In this document: positions 31,601-44,209 of the stretch, piece by piece
How positions within the stretch are numbered: position 1 is the stretch's first letter
How the letters are laid out: every line of letters starts with the position of its first letter
Source of the DNA: Sthenelais limicola
Lineage: Eukaryota; Annelida; Polychaeta; Phyllodocida; Sigalionidae
DNA: 64,000 nt
NCBI GenBank assembly: GCA_942159475.1
Contig: OW804094.1
Span: forward strand, 16,923,708 to 16,987,707
Direction: 5' to 3'
The notes under the pieces: generated by a model
Databases searched by the model: none
Seen by the model: only the letters and a program-made list of their open reading frames with translations
Told to the model about the DNA's origin: nothing
Program-made: the position numbers and the translations under genes

Positions 31601-32364
31601 CCAAACTTAACATGATGATTAGTTTATCCTCCTATTCCTCCTCCTGTCCCGTTACAAGATTCAGTATCATTATTCCGCCAAGGTTTTTTTGTTTTTTTTC
31701 TTCTAACTGTGATTTAGTTCATCTGGGTATTTCATGAGTTGACCATTTATGTACATTATATGCCTCTTCCTCCTCCTTCTTTTCTACTTCCTCTACTTCT
31801 GCCTGTTTGCCGGTACTAGATGCTATGATGAAGTATACTTCTTTGTTATCACGTGACCGGAAGTGATGTTCAAACCGGAAGTACATGTGTTTCAAACTCT
31901 TATCTGATGCTCAATGTCGAAATATCCTCACTACTTCCTGTTCTTCTGTACTACCTTGATCCGAATCTGCCTGTACGACTCAATTGTTTTGTAAATGTTT
32001 AAGTCCTGAGTTATTTGAGCTTTTTCTGTGATTATATTTACAACGACTGTGTTTTGTATGCGTCACAGACAAGAGAACGAACCATGACAGACACATCTTA
32101 CCATATATGTACATTTACATTAAATTACAGCTGAAGTGATGTTTGTGTTCTTAGTGATTTTGGTATGACTAGAAAAGGAAGTTAGGAACTTGATGAAACT
32201 TAGGAACTTGATGAAAATAAACTTAATGATTTAACCCAGGTCTTTTATCAAACAAATTTTATTTCATTAATTATTTATGTGTTGGCTATAGAGCAATATT
32301 TAATCTGCCAAACATGACCTAATTTTTAATTAGGTTTTGAATAGTTTTTGTTCATTTGTCATAG

Positions 32365-32403
32365 GATTTCGGTGCAGAAGACTTGAATCACAGGCTCTGG
32401 TAA
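32365..32403 (+). CDS. possible alternative last exon, DFGAEDLNHRLW
   Basis: Strong acceptor (GAATAGTTTTTGTTCATTTGTCATAG), phase 0, matching the 31267 exon. It reads DFGAEDLNHRLW then TAA at 32401-32403, and AATAAA occurs about 410 bp on (32812). The short acidic/leucine end is plausible as a C-terminus. A GTAAAA at the stop codon could alternatively be a donor in phase 2, which would not fit the next exon. Confidence 0.33.
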   Translation, partial: DFGAEDLNHRLW

Positions 32404-33320
32404 AATGCCTTGATGAAGATAGAGGGAGGATAATTAATAGTTTAAATACAAACATGACTGTTGCCTTGATTAAACTTCCCACTTAATGCTGCATTCTCAG
32501 CTAAAGGTCGACCAAATATATCGTTTATAATTTTCTTTTTATTTGAATTGTATCCCTGATGACTATATTTTTTTCTATCAAAATGAAAAAATCTATACAC
32601 GATAACAATGTTAAATAGAATAGAAAATATTTTATTTGTCCAATAGTTTTTTTTACATAAAGAGAGACAAATGGGTTAAATTATAATGAGACGGTTCTTG
32701 TTATCACCCATGCCTGAGGTGTGGTGTTTTGCTCTGGCCTTTGGCTATATTTCGTAGAATTGGAATCGAGAAAAGGTCTACATTTCAGTAATTCTTGTTG
32801 ATAGGGCCTAGAATAAATAGTGAACGGAAGTCAATTCATGCTTTCTTTCCTTTGTCATTTTTTCAAATAATATTGGAGGGAGAGAACATAGGAATGTCCT
32901 CGTTGGGAGTATGCAAAAATATCAGTGGTATTGGGGAACGTTGTACCTTGACAAATGTTACTTGGTTATGAAAAGAATGGACAGAGAAAAAGAACATATT
33001 TATTTCTAATCCATACTGTGCTTAGAATGCAGCTTTGAAAGGGGTTAGACCTTCCTAAGAACTATTCAATCTCCTGAGACTAATCCAGCACTACAAGGGC
33101 ATGCAGAGACCTGGTTTGAATCATTAAATGAGAATATTTCCTGTGAATTTGTGTAACTGCAGGGTATGAGACAGACAGAAATACAGTATTTAGATAATTA
33201 GTTCTTGAATTAGATATTATTAGGGGAGAGACTAGTAATTGGTAGAAATATAATGAAGAAATACCCAAGACCTTGAGACGGCTTACTGACATTCTACTGC
33301 ATGTGTGAATTGTTCCCTGA

Positions 33321-33604
33321 TACACTCTTAAAAATAGCGGTTTCTTATAAAGAGACTTATTCCAAGCACTAAATGCTTTCGCATGGAAAAGTTAACTATT
33401 AAAAATGATGGCCACTTAATACAGGAACCTTCATTTTGGCAGAGATAATTGTTGAAATATATTCTTTAGTTTCAACTGCCTACAGGAGCCTATTTTATAA
33501 TTTAAAGCTCTGATTTAATTATTTAAGAAAGGAATTCTTCTCAAAGTAGAAGGAAGCAAAAATTAACTTGTATTCTGAAAGAACCTTATTTTCTCTAAGA
33601 GTGA
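33321..33604. mobile_element. family E element copy 2
   Basis: Ends TACACTCTTAAAAATAGCGG and CTTATTTTCTCTAAGAGTGA, 284 bp. Confidence 0.6.
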
Positions 33605-34710
33605 ATTGGGGAGCAAGAAGGTTATAATGAAGTGTCCATACACAATTCCATGTTGGTATGAGTCCAATGTGATGTCTATTGCGGTTGTTCCTTCATTGGG
33701 AATGTATTTATGTGCTCTTGTCCTGTTCATCGCCCTACCTACCTCTACCTATGGAACTGCTATCTCCCTTATCTAATCTTAATTACCTAGACTTGTGACT
33801 GTTGAAAAGGTATCTGTCTCTACCTTAAAGAATATGTATCTCCCCTGCATTGGAAAATACTTGCTTTGGCTTAGTTAATTCTAACATCCCTCCAGTCAAT
33901 CTCTGTCGACATTAGAGTCCAAATCTCCTCAAAGCTTTATTAAGATGTAGTTCCCCTGGAAACTTCCTCCCGTCTATTCCATCAAGGGATTAGTTAATGG
34001 TACCCCTTCTTTGCTAAGATTTGGATCCAGAAGAAAAAGGACATGCGCCCCAAATCGATCTAAAAGGTTCCTTTTCTCATCCCAGTAAACGCAGATTTTC
34101 TTAAAGGCGCATTGCTAGACAGGTTCACCATCAATAACTCTGAGAATTTAATTTCAATTGTATAATTGTCCAACATAACGTTAGTCTATAATTAATAGAA
34201 GAATATATAAGTTATATAAGGTGGTAGTGATGATAATGTTGATTTCGACCAAGTAAAGTTTTGGGGCGGAAGTTTCAGTTGGTGACAGTGACTGTTCATT
34301 TCTGTATACTCATGTTGTGCATGTCCGGCCTTTGATGTCACTTCCTCTTTATGTTTACACTCTGAAAAATAAAAGATTCCACTAAGATCCATTTCCGGTC
34401 TGTTTCTAAGAACGAAACTCCCAACACATTCTATCTAAGTTTTAGAATACATTAAAACATATTATGCCTTTATCAGAAAGATGTCAGTCATCGTACCGGA
34501 AGTATGGGCTTTTTGCAAATCTTTTTGGAACTTTTTCTGTGAGTGTAAGCTATATTTCATATCTATATTTATGATTAAGGTCCTTCATGTATACACCTAA
34601 GCACCTTAAAGGTGACTTTGTTAACAAAAACCCATCATATATTTTATGGAGACTTCCGCCCATGGTTCCCGTCCATATCTCCTCCCAAATAAATTCTCCT
34701 CTTTATTTGT

Positions 34711-34752
34711 TGACCTTGACCTTAAGGTTGACCCTGTAGCGACCTTGACCTT
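34711..34752. promoter_or_regulatory. cluster of nuclear-receptor half-sites
   Basis: TGACCTTGACCTTAAGGTTG then ACCCTGTAGCGACCTTGACC. This contains TGACCTTGA, complement of TCAAGGTCA (the ERR/NR5A consensus), plus further AGGTCA-like half-sites. A second TGACCTTGA is at about 13313. Function is speculative. Confidence 0.25.
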
Positions 34753-35909
34753 GTAAACGTGCTGTTACAGTGGCGCTCCTAACTGCGGGAGAGGCCTCGG
34801 TACCTGTGTAACCAATGAAATGCCAGCTTTGTCAAGATTTATCCTGGTACTTGGTTGGTAGTCGTATAAGCCAAAGAATGCCAAAGAATACCAAAGAATG
34901 CCAAAGATAAATCTGATCTATCTTTCCTTCTCGCTCAATACACATGACTGTCAGTGTAGATGCCAATGTTAAATTGTCTCTATTTACTAACAAATATGGT
35001 ATTGAGTATTTATTTATGCATTAGTTCTTTCTGAAACTATTTATTCAATGAGAAGCAATTACAATTAATTTACTTACAGACAGTATAATAATTATATAGT
35101 ATTTGAACTCGATACAATAAAAGGAGAGAACATTATTACATGCAGTTTTAGAAACACATGAAAATAGAAGTGTTTTTGCAAATTTATGGCAGAATTGTAT
35201 GAGCGATGATTTTAGCTATCTAGATTTATTGAATATTCAAAGTTGGCATCGGTATATATTCCTCAATTATACCTGAATTTTACCTCATCATTTCGTTTTG
35301 TGATATTCAGTATTCATACCCCTCCATTAAAATATCATTTCATTTTTCGTTCTTAACAGTTGCGATAGATTATACCCCATATTAGATTATCTTTGATTGA
35401 AATATGAAGATATTAATTAAGAAAAGTTAATTGAAATCAGAGGTTTGATTACCAAGACAAGAAGAGATGTCTGAAAACAGCACCCAATGGATATAAAAGA
35501 AAAAAAAAATTACCATTTCACAGGATCAATCTGTTCTTTAGATAAGATATTTGTTCATGAATTTTAAGCTGAGCAAAGAGTTTTAAGAGAAATTAAGAAT
35601 AAGATATCAATGAATTTCATCATCGTCATCAATCACTACCATTTTGTTTCCATCTCTATATATAAAAAATATATGAATATACTCGTCCAGAAAAAAAGCA
35701 AAGGATCACTCGTTGCTGCTCCAAACAACAGCTACAACCAAGCACAAGTGGAGTGATGGTTGCCTTCTTTGACAATAGGGGAAGTTTTGCTTGTGTTTGG
35801 AATAGGGGACTTGCATCGCCGCCATTATGATCACAGATTTGCTGTCAATTTTGGTAACTTCGGCCATTGTCATAGATTGTTTAGATGTCACCAATAATTG
35901 TCGTCTTAA

Positions 35910-36066
35910 GGGCCTAGTCCACTAAGCCAATTCTCATGCGATTTTGCATCGCAGAGGACTCTTTTCCACTCAATTCTGTGAGAATCGCATGAGAATCGGC
36001 TTAGTGTGGAAAAGAGTCCTCTGCGGTGCAAAATCGCATGAGCATCGGCTTAGTGGACTAGGCCCT
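35910..36066. mobile_element. foldback family D copy 3, with extra internal arm
   Basis: Ends GGGCCTAGTCCACTAAGCC and GGCTTAGTGGACTAGGCCC. At 157 bp it is longer because the core is duplicated: AGAGGACTCTTTTCCACT and, inverted, GTGGAAAAGAGTCCTCTG. That gives a double hairpin. Confidence 0.82.
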
Positions 36067-36661
36067 TTATGATGAAACTTGTTGGATTGAAGATAAGGCT
36101 AGGGAAATGAGAATAGGCAAGTTGCGTTGATGCTTAGAAATTATTTTGATTCAAGTGAGTGTTTATTGTAAATACATACCGATTAGGAACTATGAAAAAT
36201 GTGGTTCCTGTAATTGTTTTGAATAATCTGATTTTTCTACAATGTTTGATCAAATAAATGGCAAATGGTGGTACAATAATACTACGAAGCTTACTTTGTT
36301 AACGGGACAGTCCATTACGTCATATAGTAGCACTTAAATTGACACTAGTATTTCTAATATAATCTGCTTACTATCAAAACCATATCAACTTACATATTCC
36401 TACCAAAACCGATAGAAATATCCCAGAACCTTTTATTTTCGACAATAGCAACGGTCAACGCAACTCACCTATGGTCTATTAATAACTTGATCTCAATATA
36501 AAAATAAAATGTTCTATCTATTTCTATAGTGTCTATTCATTTCTATAAACTCCCTTAAAATATATCCAAGATAATCGACCGTTCTGTCTTTGGATAACGG
36601 TCACTTTCACAAGCCCAGTATTTGGCCTATGAATAGGTTCTATAGAACCTTTTTTTACCCC

Positions 36662-37075
36662 ATATGTGATGTGTTACAGGCAAATGAGTCATAAGTCGCA
36701 AAAAATGGATTTTGAGATATCACCATATTTGAAAAGAAGAGATCAAGCCGATTCCAATGGTAGTAAACACTATAGGACATATAAGTAGTGTTTCTATATT
36801 TTAAGTTTGATATCTTTATTTTTGAAAAAAAAGTTAATATTTTTTGGAGGATAATTACTAATAAAGTTTTTAAATATACTCCATAAGATGACCTTAGAAA
36901 TGCATGGATATATTTAATATATTGCTTTGAAATTTCGTACATGTATTAATATTACTAGAAGTATTAAGTACCCCAACAATTAGAATATTCCAACAAAGAT
37001 ATCTTATAGATAAATGACTTTGAAAAATATCCATTTTGCGACTTATGACTCATTTTCCTAAAACGGATCACATAT
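36662..37075. mobile_element. MITE family A copy 11, reverse orientation
   Basis: Ends ATATGTGATGTGTTACAGG and CCTAAAACGGATCACATA. It ends 90 bp before the candidate 37165 exon. Confidence 0.85.
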
Positions 37076-37164
37076 TTCTTCAGTATAAAAGAGAAACCTG
37101 CTGCTTTGCAGTGGTAGATGCACGTCCCCTATTATGTCCTGGTTATCATGTGGTTATTTTACAG

Positions 37165-37215
37165 ATGGGAAACGAGGCATATATAGTGTGGCACAGGAGC
37201 CCAAGTGTCCCAAGT
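37165..37215 (+). CDS. probable small tail exon, 17 codons
   Basis: A 51-bp stretch, phase 0-0, between a good acceptor (ATGTGGTTATTTTACAG) and a GT|GTAAGG-type donor. It reads MGNEAYIVWHRSPSVPS and fits the frame of the flanking exons. A longer Cys-containing frame (CPKCKEFDC) runs across it and into the intron, but would need a different phase. It starts 90 bp after a family A transposon. Evidence is limited to splice sites, phase and composition. Confidence 0.5.
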
Positions 37216-38962
37216 GTAAGGAATTTGATTGTCCAAATAAAAACACTGCTAAGGGCATATGTGCCTCGGGAAGGACTGAAATTTTGCGCATCATCATTTC
37301 CTATAATATTTCCTTATATTATATATTATACAAATTCTATGTGAGCTTGGTTCTCCTAACTCCTTCTTCTACATTTTAAGTATATTATTATTATATACAT
37401 TATAAAATGTATCTTCTTCCAACCTATTTCCTCCGGGATGTTTTTTCTATCAGCTATTCTTTCTGCTGTATTGATATTTGAAAAGGGGATGTTGTAAGTT
37501 AGTTATTCTTGGAACACAAAAAAAATGGAAAGTTTCTTTTGGTTACATGATATGGAATGAGTTTTGCTCCACTAAATCCTTTAGAGATATCAACCCATTG
37601 ACTCATGGTATCATTCTAGTTTTCATTTCCTTCCACAATCAGAAATAAATAAAAACTTAAAGTGTGCATATTTGATGTGTGTAAGATCACCAGTAGAAGT
37701 AATTGAATGAAATGATGATCTTCTGACAAAAGCATTTTGTCAACCGTTACTTTTTCCCATTCATTCATGCATTCTCTAATATTACTATAAGGCAGAAAAA
37801 CAATATTAAAAACCCAGAAATTTTAATTATTTCGGTTTATCATCCAATAGTTCTTCCTAATTTTCTTTATTACAGTTCTAACCTTTTCTTTAATTCTCCC
37901 CCACTCTTTTATTACTCAAAATCTTTGGTTCTCTCACCGTTAGATAGTTATCATGGTTGATAAATACTACAGTTGAACTAGTTCAGTGTTGTATTTATTT
38001 AACCAAACATACCTCCTAGTACATATCATTATATTATTACTATACGATTACATAACCACAACCCCCATGATGTAGTGGCAGTAGTTATTCCATTCTTCGT
38101 GGAGATGATAGTGGGACTATACATCGTTGACTATTAGATGTTGTACACATACTTCCATTTAATGCGTGCAAAATTTCAGTTTCCCAAGCACATGTGCCTG
38201 GTAAATGTGTGAAGATTTTGCTAAGTTGTCATCATGTTCCAACATTGTGAAATTTTTGGTCGCTACTACCTATTTTATTATAATAATACAACGGTACTAC
38301 TAATGCACAGTTCATTTTTTTGCAATGTCAGCAGTTTATTTGATAATGCAATTATATACTGCAAACAAAAGATATATCATAATTAATTTTGAATAATGAT
38401 ATTATTATATTATGAAAAAAGTAATAATTTTGAATGCAGCCAAATTTTGTTTTGTTGTATCTGATAATAGTGATTACATACTGGCTGCAGTTATTGATAT
38501 CATTGATAATGAAATTTTTGTTGTCATTTTTGCTATTAATTGTCAAAAGTCCAATATAATTAGTACTATAAGATTTTTGTCATTGGAAACATTTTTGTCA
38601 TTTGTCTGGTAAAAAGAGTCATATTTTGTGCTTTCCTACATTATCACACATGGCCATTCCTGCCAATATGTACTTCACCATCCAATCAACCTTCTGAAAC
38701 CTGACCCCGACCCAAGCTTTCCTCCTAAAATGCCGCCATTATATATATACGATCCTCATACATTGTGTGTATTCCTAAGCCACACAAGAATCAACCTTGT
38801 TTACACCTCCAAGTTCCTATTTTATATATATATATAAAGAATTCATTTTGCAGTAGGGAATTGAATTTCTAATTTAATTATTTGAAAAGGGTGCATTAAA
38901 AGAAGTTGTATAATTCCATATAATGGAATTTCCACTAAGATTGTTTTTTTCTTGCAATATAG

Positions 38963-39046
38963 AAAAGAGCCAGACAGGTTTTTTCTTCATTTACTAAACC
39001 TAAAGGGTCTAGAATACTGAGGAATAGAATTAGTAGATGTAGTCAG
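38963..39046 (+). CDS. probable basic tail exon, 28 codons
   Basis: An 84-bp exon, phase 0-0, with a textbook acceptor (GATTGTTTTTTTCTTGCAATATAG) and donor (CAG|GTGAGT). It reads KRARQVFSSFTKPKGSRILR then NRISRCSQ, which is strongly basic and resembles the other RRxS-rich tail exons. There is no in-frame stop although the local base composition is AT-rich. The splice sites are among the best in the window. Confidence 0.6.
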
Positions 39047-39721
39047 GTGAGTAAATGAGAATGAATAGCATCAGAGAGTGAATTATTTTTCAAGCAAGGT
39101 TACTACAAAATCTTACTCAGATGGTTCAATTTGAGTAGAGAGAGAGTGTTAGAGGTTAAAAATCAAACCGCCAGTCATATTCGTGAAGGATAGGATCATT
39201 AATATGATGTTTTATAGTTAAATACCGTTGATAAACCGTCCTTCAAAATCACAGGCAAAATCCAAATAGCACACCAAGTTCAGAGCTGGAACCATGGGAG
39301 CGAAATCTTGATAAAATATCTTTAATTTTATTTTATTTTAACGACGAGCCACTCTAGGAATAAATGTCATATTGACGGAATTATTATCAACTGTTCACTC
39401 TTCTTTTCAGAACCAACCAAACATATTGATAACCTTTTTCTAAGTAGAAATATCCAGAAATGAATATATAAATGTATAAGTATGATAGTTTAAAATAATG
39501 TTGTACCTTTATTATTTGAGCAGATTAAAACCTAAATAATATTTCGTTGACGAATATAGATCTAGTAAAATCTTCATTCAATAGAATCTATTGTATATCC
39601 TATTACTTACTCCTCGTATTGAACAGTGTCGTGATATTTGCTTGATTTCAATAATTAATAATCAAATTAATTAATTAAAGTTGGTCAACTATTGTAGCTT
39701 ATCTTTAATTAGTTATATCTT

Positions 39722-39824
39722 GTACACTCTTAAAGATAAATGGTTCAATGCTAAATGAAACCTCCAGCTAGTGTTCCGGGACAAAATCTAGAATCTAGAA
39801 TAACATTTATTGCTAAGAGTGTAT
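39722..39824. mobile_element. family E element copy 3
   Basis: Ends TACACTCTTAAAGATAAATG and CATTTATTGCTAAGAGTGTA, only 103 bp. The arms pair for about 20 bases. Confidence 0.65.
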
Positions 39825-40084
39825 CATTGCCTATGATTCTGTGGAGTGGATGAGCGATATTAGGTGTGTTTCTAACGGCAGAAATCGCGGCCCTGGCCAA
39901 TACAATGCATATATAAACAAAAAAGTGTAAACAATTTTAGCCTTGGTCCTTTCTATTATTTATATTTTGCTCTCATGGCAAATAGTCAGCGAAACTAACC
40001 AACAATTGTCACTTTAGGAACTCATTAAGTATGTAATTTAGTCTTTGTAATATTGTGCATGGAAAAAGTGGGGAAAGGTGCAAA

Positions 40085-40481
40085 ATATGTGATATGTTCC
40101 ATGAAAATGAGTCACAAGTCACGAATGTGATATTTATCAAAGAGTTATATTCGCAAGATCCGTTTTTTGGAATGTTATCAATTTTGGGGTACTTAGCGCT
40201 GGTTGTAGCATAAATATAAATACCGAATCTCAAAGCTGTGTATTGAATATAGCTATGCATATCCATTCGATAAGTAGATTTTGCCATGTTACAAGCTATT
40301 GCCTACTCAAAGATACGGTAAACCCTTTTTTCAAAAATAGAAATATCAAACTTAAAATATAGAAATACTCATTAGATGTCGTACTGTTTGCTATCATTAG
40401 AATCGGTTTGATCTCATCTTTTCAACTATGATGATATCTCAAAATTCATATTTTACCACTTTTCCTCTGACACATCACATT
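40085..40481. mobile_element. MITE family A copy 12, diverged
   Basis: Ends ATATGTGATATGTTCCATG and CTCTGACACATCACAT. The right terminal repeat has lost part of its TGAGTCA segment (CCACTTTTCCTCTG). Confidence 0.7.
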
Positions 40482-40601
40482 ATGAATATAAAAAATATTT
40501 GAATATAAGAGAGATAAATTAACCCGAGGCAATGTACACCAAGGCTAACTGTTCACCATTGGCTAAACACCCAGAAGTAATTTTATACAAATGTAGTATA
40601 C

Positions 40602-40838
40602 GGGTCAGATTTTCAGAAAATGGACAATTGGCAGCTGTTCACATTTAATAAATTCTGCTAAAGTAGACTGAGAAATGGCCAATACTAGGTAAATTCGAGT
40701 ATATTCGGCATTGCATTGATTCTAGCAATCGGTTTGGTTAGGTTGATCTGTATTTTGAACTTTATTTTCGTCTGAAATTTGGGTTATTTGAGAGGATTGG
40801 TGAAGGCGAATTGTACATTTTCTGGCGATTTCACCCAT
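40602..40838. mobile_element. MITE family B copy 17, mixed ends
   Basis: Left end of the first flavour (GGGTCAGATTTTCAGAAAAT), right end of the second (TTTTCTGGCGATTTCACCC). Confidence 0.85.
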
Positions 40839-41011
40839 ACCTCCCTGCAACAGAAAAGAGTGAGTAATAGGACGAATAATAGAGACTATCTGATTGATTG
40901 ATCGATTGAATGGTTAACGCTCCTATAATAAATATCCTATCAATTGAGGATTCCAGCAACTGTTTCTTTTTACAATCTCTCAAACATAATCGCCTTTAAA
41001 CCCTATTAAAG

Positions 41012-41050
41012 TCCGGCGATGGCGATGATTCTTCATCACAAGGACCCTCG
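41012..41050 (+). CDS. possible small acidic/Ser exon
   Basis: A 39-bp candidate, phase 0-0: acceptor CCCTATTAAAG, donor TCG|GTTAGT, reading SGDGDDSSSQGPS. The frame stays open past the donor to a TGA at 41168-41170 (VSGVFLPTIEEPIEL...). It could therefore be an alternative last exon instead of an internal one. Acceptor quality is moderate, so the call rests on phase and composition. Confidence 0.33.
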
Positions 41051-41764
41051 GTTAGTGGTGTATTTCTGCCTACAATAGAGGAACCAATAGAGCTCGGCTG
41101 TAGATTATATTATGCCATTCTAGCTTTCCACCGATTAGACTCTTCTTACATTACACATACATTTGATTGAGTTCACTGGAATCTCTTCAATGGGTTCCGT
41201 TTATCACCTTTCTTCCATAAAATTTATATTATATGGTTAGGACATATATATGGTTATATAATTATGTAATTTTTATTTTATTTCACTGTGTAATAATGCC
41301 TTTAATTAATTTAATTTCATGATTTTGTTTTATTGTATAATACTAATCGTATTGCACTTAAGCCAATAATTGTTGTAATACAAATTGAACAGTGTCTTAA
41401 CCTAAAATGATTGAATGGAGTAACATAATATTATAAAAATTGAACTAATGGGGCTATGTACTTAGCACGATCTCATACATGTTTTGACATATGAATATGA
41501 ATACATGCATAGAGCAGTTTATAGTTGCAGTTATAAACAACAATAATGAGGTAGAAACCCCCCTATTACTTAGACCGGTTGTGTCCTTTGTATTAGAAGA
41601 ACAAAAGTACAATCCCTCTATGCTATGCAACTACCCTTCGACTCGGCATTAGATATTTATTTCTAAATATAATCATAGCTCTGTCGAATAACGGGTGAAA
41701 GTCTTTATATGTCCCATAATGTAAACCGAGTTGACTCTAACTTATGAGCTTTACAATAACATAA

Positions 41765-42182
41765 ATATGTGATGTGTTTCAGGAAAATGAGTCATAAGTC
41801 GCAAAAATTGGATTTTAGGATATTATCATATTTGAAAAAATGAGACCAAGGGGATTCCAATGAATATAAACATTGAGGGCATCTAATAAGTATTTCTATA
41901 TTTTAAGTTATATTTTTATTTCTGAAAAAAAGTTTCAATATTTTTGGGTGGACAATTACTATTAAAGTAGCTAAATAATATTATGCTCTATGGGATGACC
42001 CTATAAATGCATGACAATATTTGATACACTATCTTGCATTTTGGTACATGTATTCACACTTCATCCAGCGTTGGTCACACCAAAAATGAGAACATTCCTA
42101 CGAAGAGATTTTGGGAATATATCACTTTGAAAAATATCAATTTAGCGACTTATGACTCATTTTCTTGAAACACATCACATAT
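41765..42182. mobile_element. MITE family A copy 13, reverse orientation
   Basis: Ends ATATGTGATGTGTTTCAGG and CTTGAAACACATCACATAT, with TA flanks. Both TGAGTCA motifs are intact. Confidence 0.85.
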
Positions 42183-43627
42183 GTCAATACATGCCTTTAT
42201 CTAAAGGAAGCTCAAGGGGCAACCTGTAAAGGACTACTCCTAATGCTGATGCTCTTTCTACCATTGCTAGTTCAGCTCGTTCAGCAAATCTTTTTGTGGC
42301 ACTTGCTGCACACCTTCCATTCATTGTTTACTTTCTTTTTCTCCCTCCTATACTAGTAGGGTATTTTTTCTCTCAATTTTCTTCGCTTCCCTCACGCCAA
42401 ACAAGGTCTTGATAAGCTGTTCTAACATTCAGATACCGATATATACAACCCATGTGGATTATATCCAAATGTAGGAATTCCAATTCAAGATTAAGTATTC
42501 AACTATTCCAGAAACGTATGAATTGATAAGGAATTAGTGTTACTTAGGGTGTCAGTACAGTAATTGTATCTCAAAGTGTTAGGTGTATACCAAATCAAAT
42601 TCTTTTTAAGGACAAAGATGAACAATAATAATGTTTGCTTCCAGGGGTTGTTCCCAATTACTCAATTCTAGCAATCGGATCTACTTCTCCGATTCAGGAG
42701 TAAAGAATGTTGATAATAATGGTCAAATCTAATGATTATTATGAAAAGGTGGTTCGAAAATGGCACCTGAAATTGAAACATACATATAACGCAACTCTGT
42801 AATTGTCCGCTGTGCCACAAAACTTCACCTGAAGATAACTTGCCACTAACTAGCATAAATACAATTAGGGCAAATGTAAGAATAGCCATTTTTCTTAGTT
42901 GATTTACTTTTTAAATAGCATAGGCTTTTATAGATAGCCCAGTGCAATGCAATATCACACTTGTTATCCAATACATCAAATACATAATCTCTAAAGAATA
43001 AAGATGTCCACAGAATAAGCCTATAATACCCCTATAAATCTGTTCTTTTTAAATCACCATAAATAGACTGTTTTGAAATGTGTACATAGCCCAGAATTTC
43101 TCGGGTGTAATCGGTGGGAAGTTAGCACAAGGTGTGAAACATATATAGGTGATATTTCTATATTATATATTGCTGCGTCATCCTAGATAGTAGTGCTATA
43201 CATGCCAATGTAAATAAACCATTATTATTGGTGGCGATTTTCACATATATTTTTACGTCAGAACACTCTTAGTCAAGCATGTAGGTGTGGCTCTATTTAT
43301 CTATATATATATATATACTTCAAGCCTTATGTAATATAGCACCATGTCATATTCTAGTGGTCTAATTATTCTTCATAGCGTAGGAAGAAATATAACAAAA
43401 TAACAGCCATTCGCTAGATAGGCCTATTTATTGAGCAAATAGTTTAAGGTCAAATTCAGCATGGATATATCTTGGAAAAAGTGGTCTATTTACTATGTTT
43501 ACATATTATATATACTAACATTATTATGATTATATGATTCTACTTTATATTTTGTGCTGTTTTGTCAATGATTATGTTATATATTTGTCTGAGTTTGGAT
43601 ATTTTGTTAGTACACACTTTTTGAGAG
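42183..43627 (+). other. intron sequence, nothing recognised
   Basis: AT-rich, with short frames only; no transposon end, tandem array or convincing exon. Confidence 0.5.
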
Positions 43628-43696
43628 TCACCTACGAATCCTACTTCCCTCACTCCACGCCAGAGGGCTCCACCATCGCCCTTCCCCAGCGTCCAG
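43628..43696 (+). CDS. possible Pro/Ser-rich tail exon
   Basis: A GC-rich island (about 43620-43750) inside AT-rich intron. The only frame with matched phase 0-0 sites uses acceptor CTTTTTGAGAG and donor CAG|GTGGCG. It reads SPTNPTSLTPRQ then RAPPSPFPSVQ. A competing frame across the same island (VTYESYFPHSTPEGS, ending at a TAG at 43750-43752) would need a phase 2 acceptor. That the island is coding is likelier than the choice of frame. Confidence 0.4.
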
Positions 43697-44113
43697 GTGG
43701 CGCCTTTGTTTGTCAGTCTGTCCGTATGAGGTCGCCCCTGCGCCGCTGGTAGTGGTATTTATCGTTGTGTCATGATGCTCCACTCTAATATTCTTGTACC
43801 AATTGTATACTTAAGTATATATTGAAGTCATATATATGCTTGGGTAAACTAGATTCGCCATATTATTATCATCTATATAGTCAAGCAGTCAATCGTGAGT
43901 CTCTCATAGTTGGTGATATATATCTATCTATATACGCAAACAACAGCTAGCAACTTCAGCAATAAAAGCAACTACATTCGGCCATAATCATGATGCACTG
44001 ATTATAATACATTTCAGTACCCCAGCATCTTTTTCTAGGGATTTGGTCATGATTTGACTGATTTTGAGACGATTTTAAAGCAATATTTCACCGTTTTTTG
44101 CTAATTATTTCAG

Positions 44114-44209
44114 GAACCCGGCCGGCGTGACAGCCGCGGTCGCCTGTTGGACGCACTCCCGAGCCACAATCAACGCCGTTCGTCATTCCAGGGCATCTGC
44201 GAAAGTGCC
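44114..44209 (+). CDS. SCYL2: SCYL2-like tail exon with QRRSSFQGI module
   Basis: A 96-bp exon, phase 0-0, acceptor TTTTTTGCTAATTATTTCAG and donor GCC|GTAAGT. It reads EPGRRDSRGRLLDALPSH then NQRRSSFQGICESA. GC content is about 60 percent against an AT-rich intron. The last 12 residues are nearly identical to the end of the 48618 exon, and RRSSFQG also matches the 29568 exon. Being symmetric, it can be included or skipped freely. Confidence 0.75.

Larger units (their letters stand above)
31459..37164 (+). other. long intron after the 31267 exon
   Basis: 5.7 kb. It holds microsatellites at the start, the candidate last exon at 32365, a family E element (33321), a family D foldback (35910) and a family A copy (36662). 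A cluster of nuclear-receptor half-sites lies at 34711-34752. The remainder is AT-rich with nothing recognised. Confidence 0.6.

Noticed and set aside
31363..31737. 124-codon frame over the 31267 exon
   Set aside because: Wrong phase; its Ser and Thr runs come from the TCC and TAC microsatellites after the exon.
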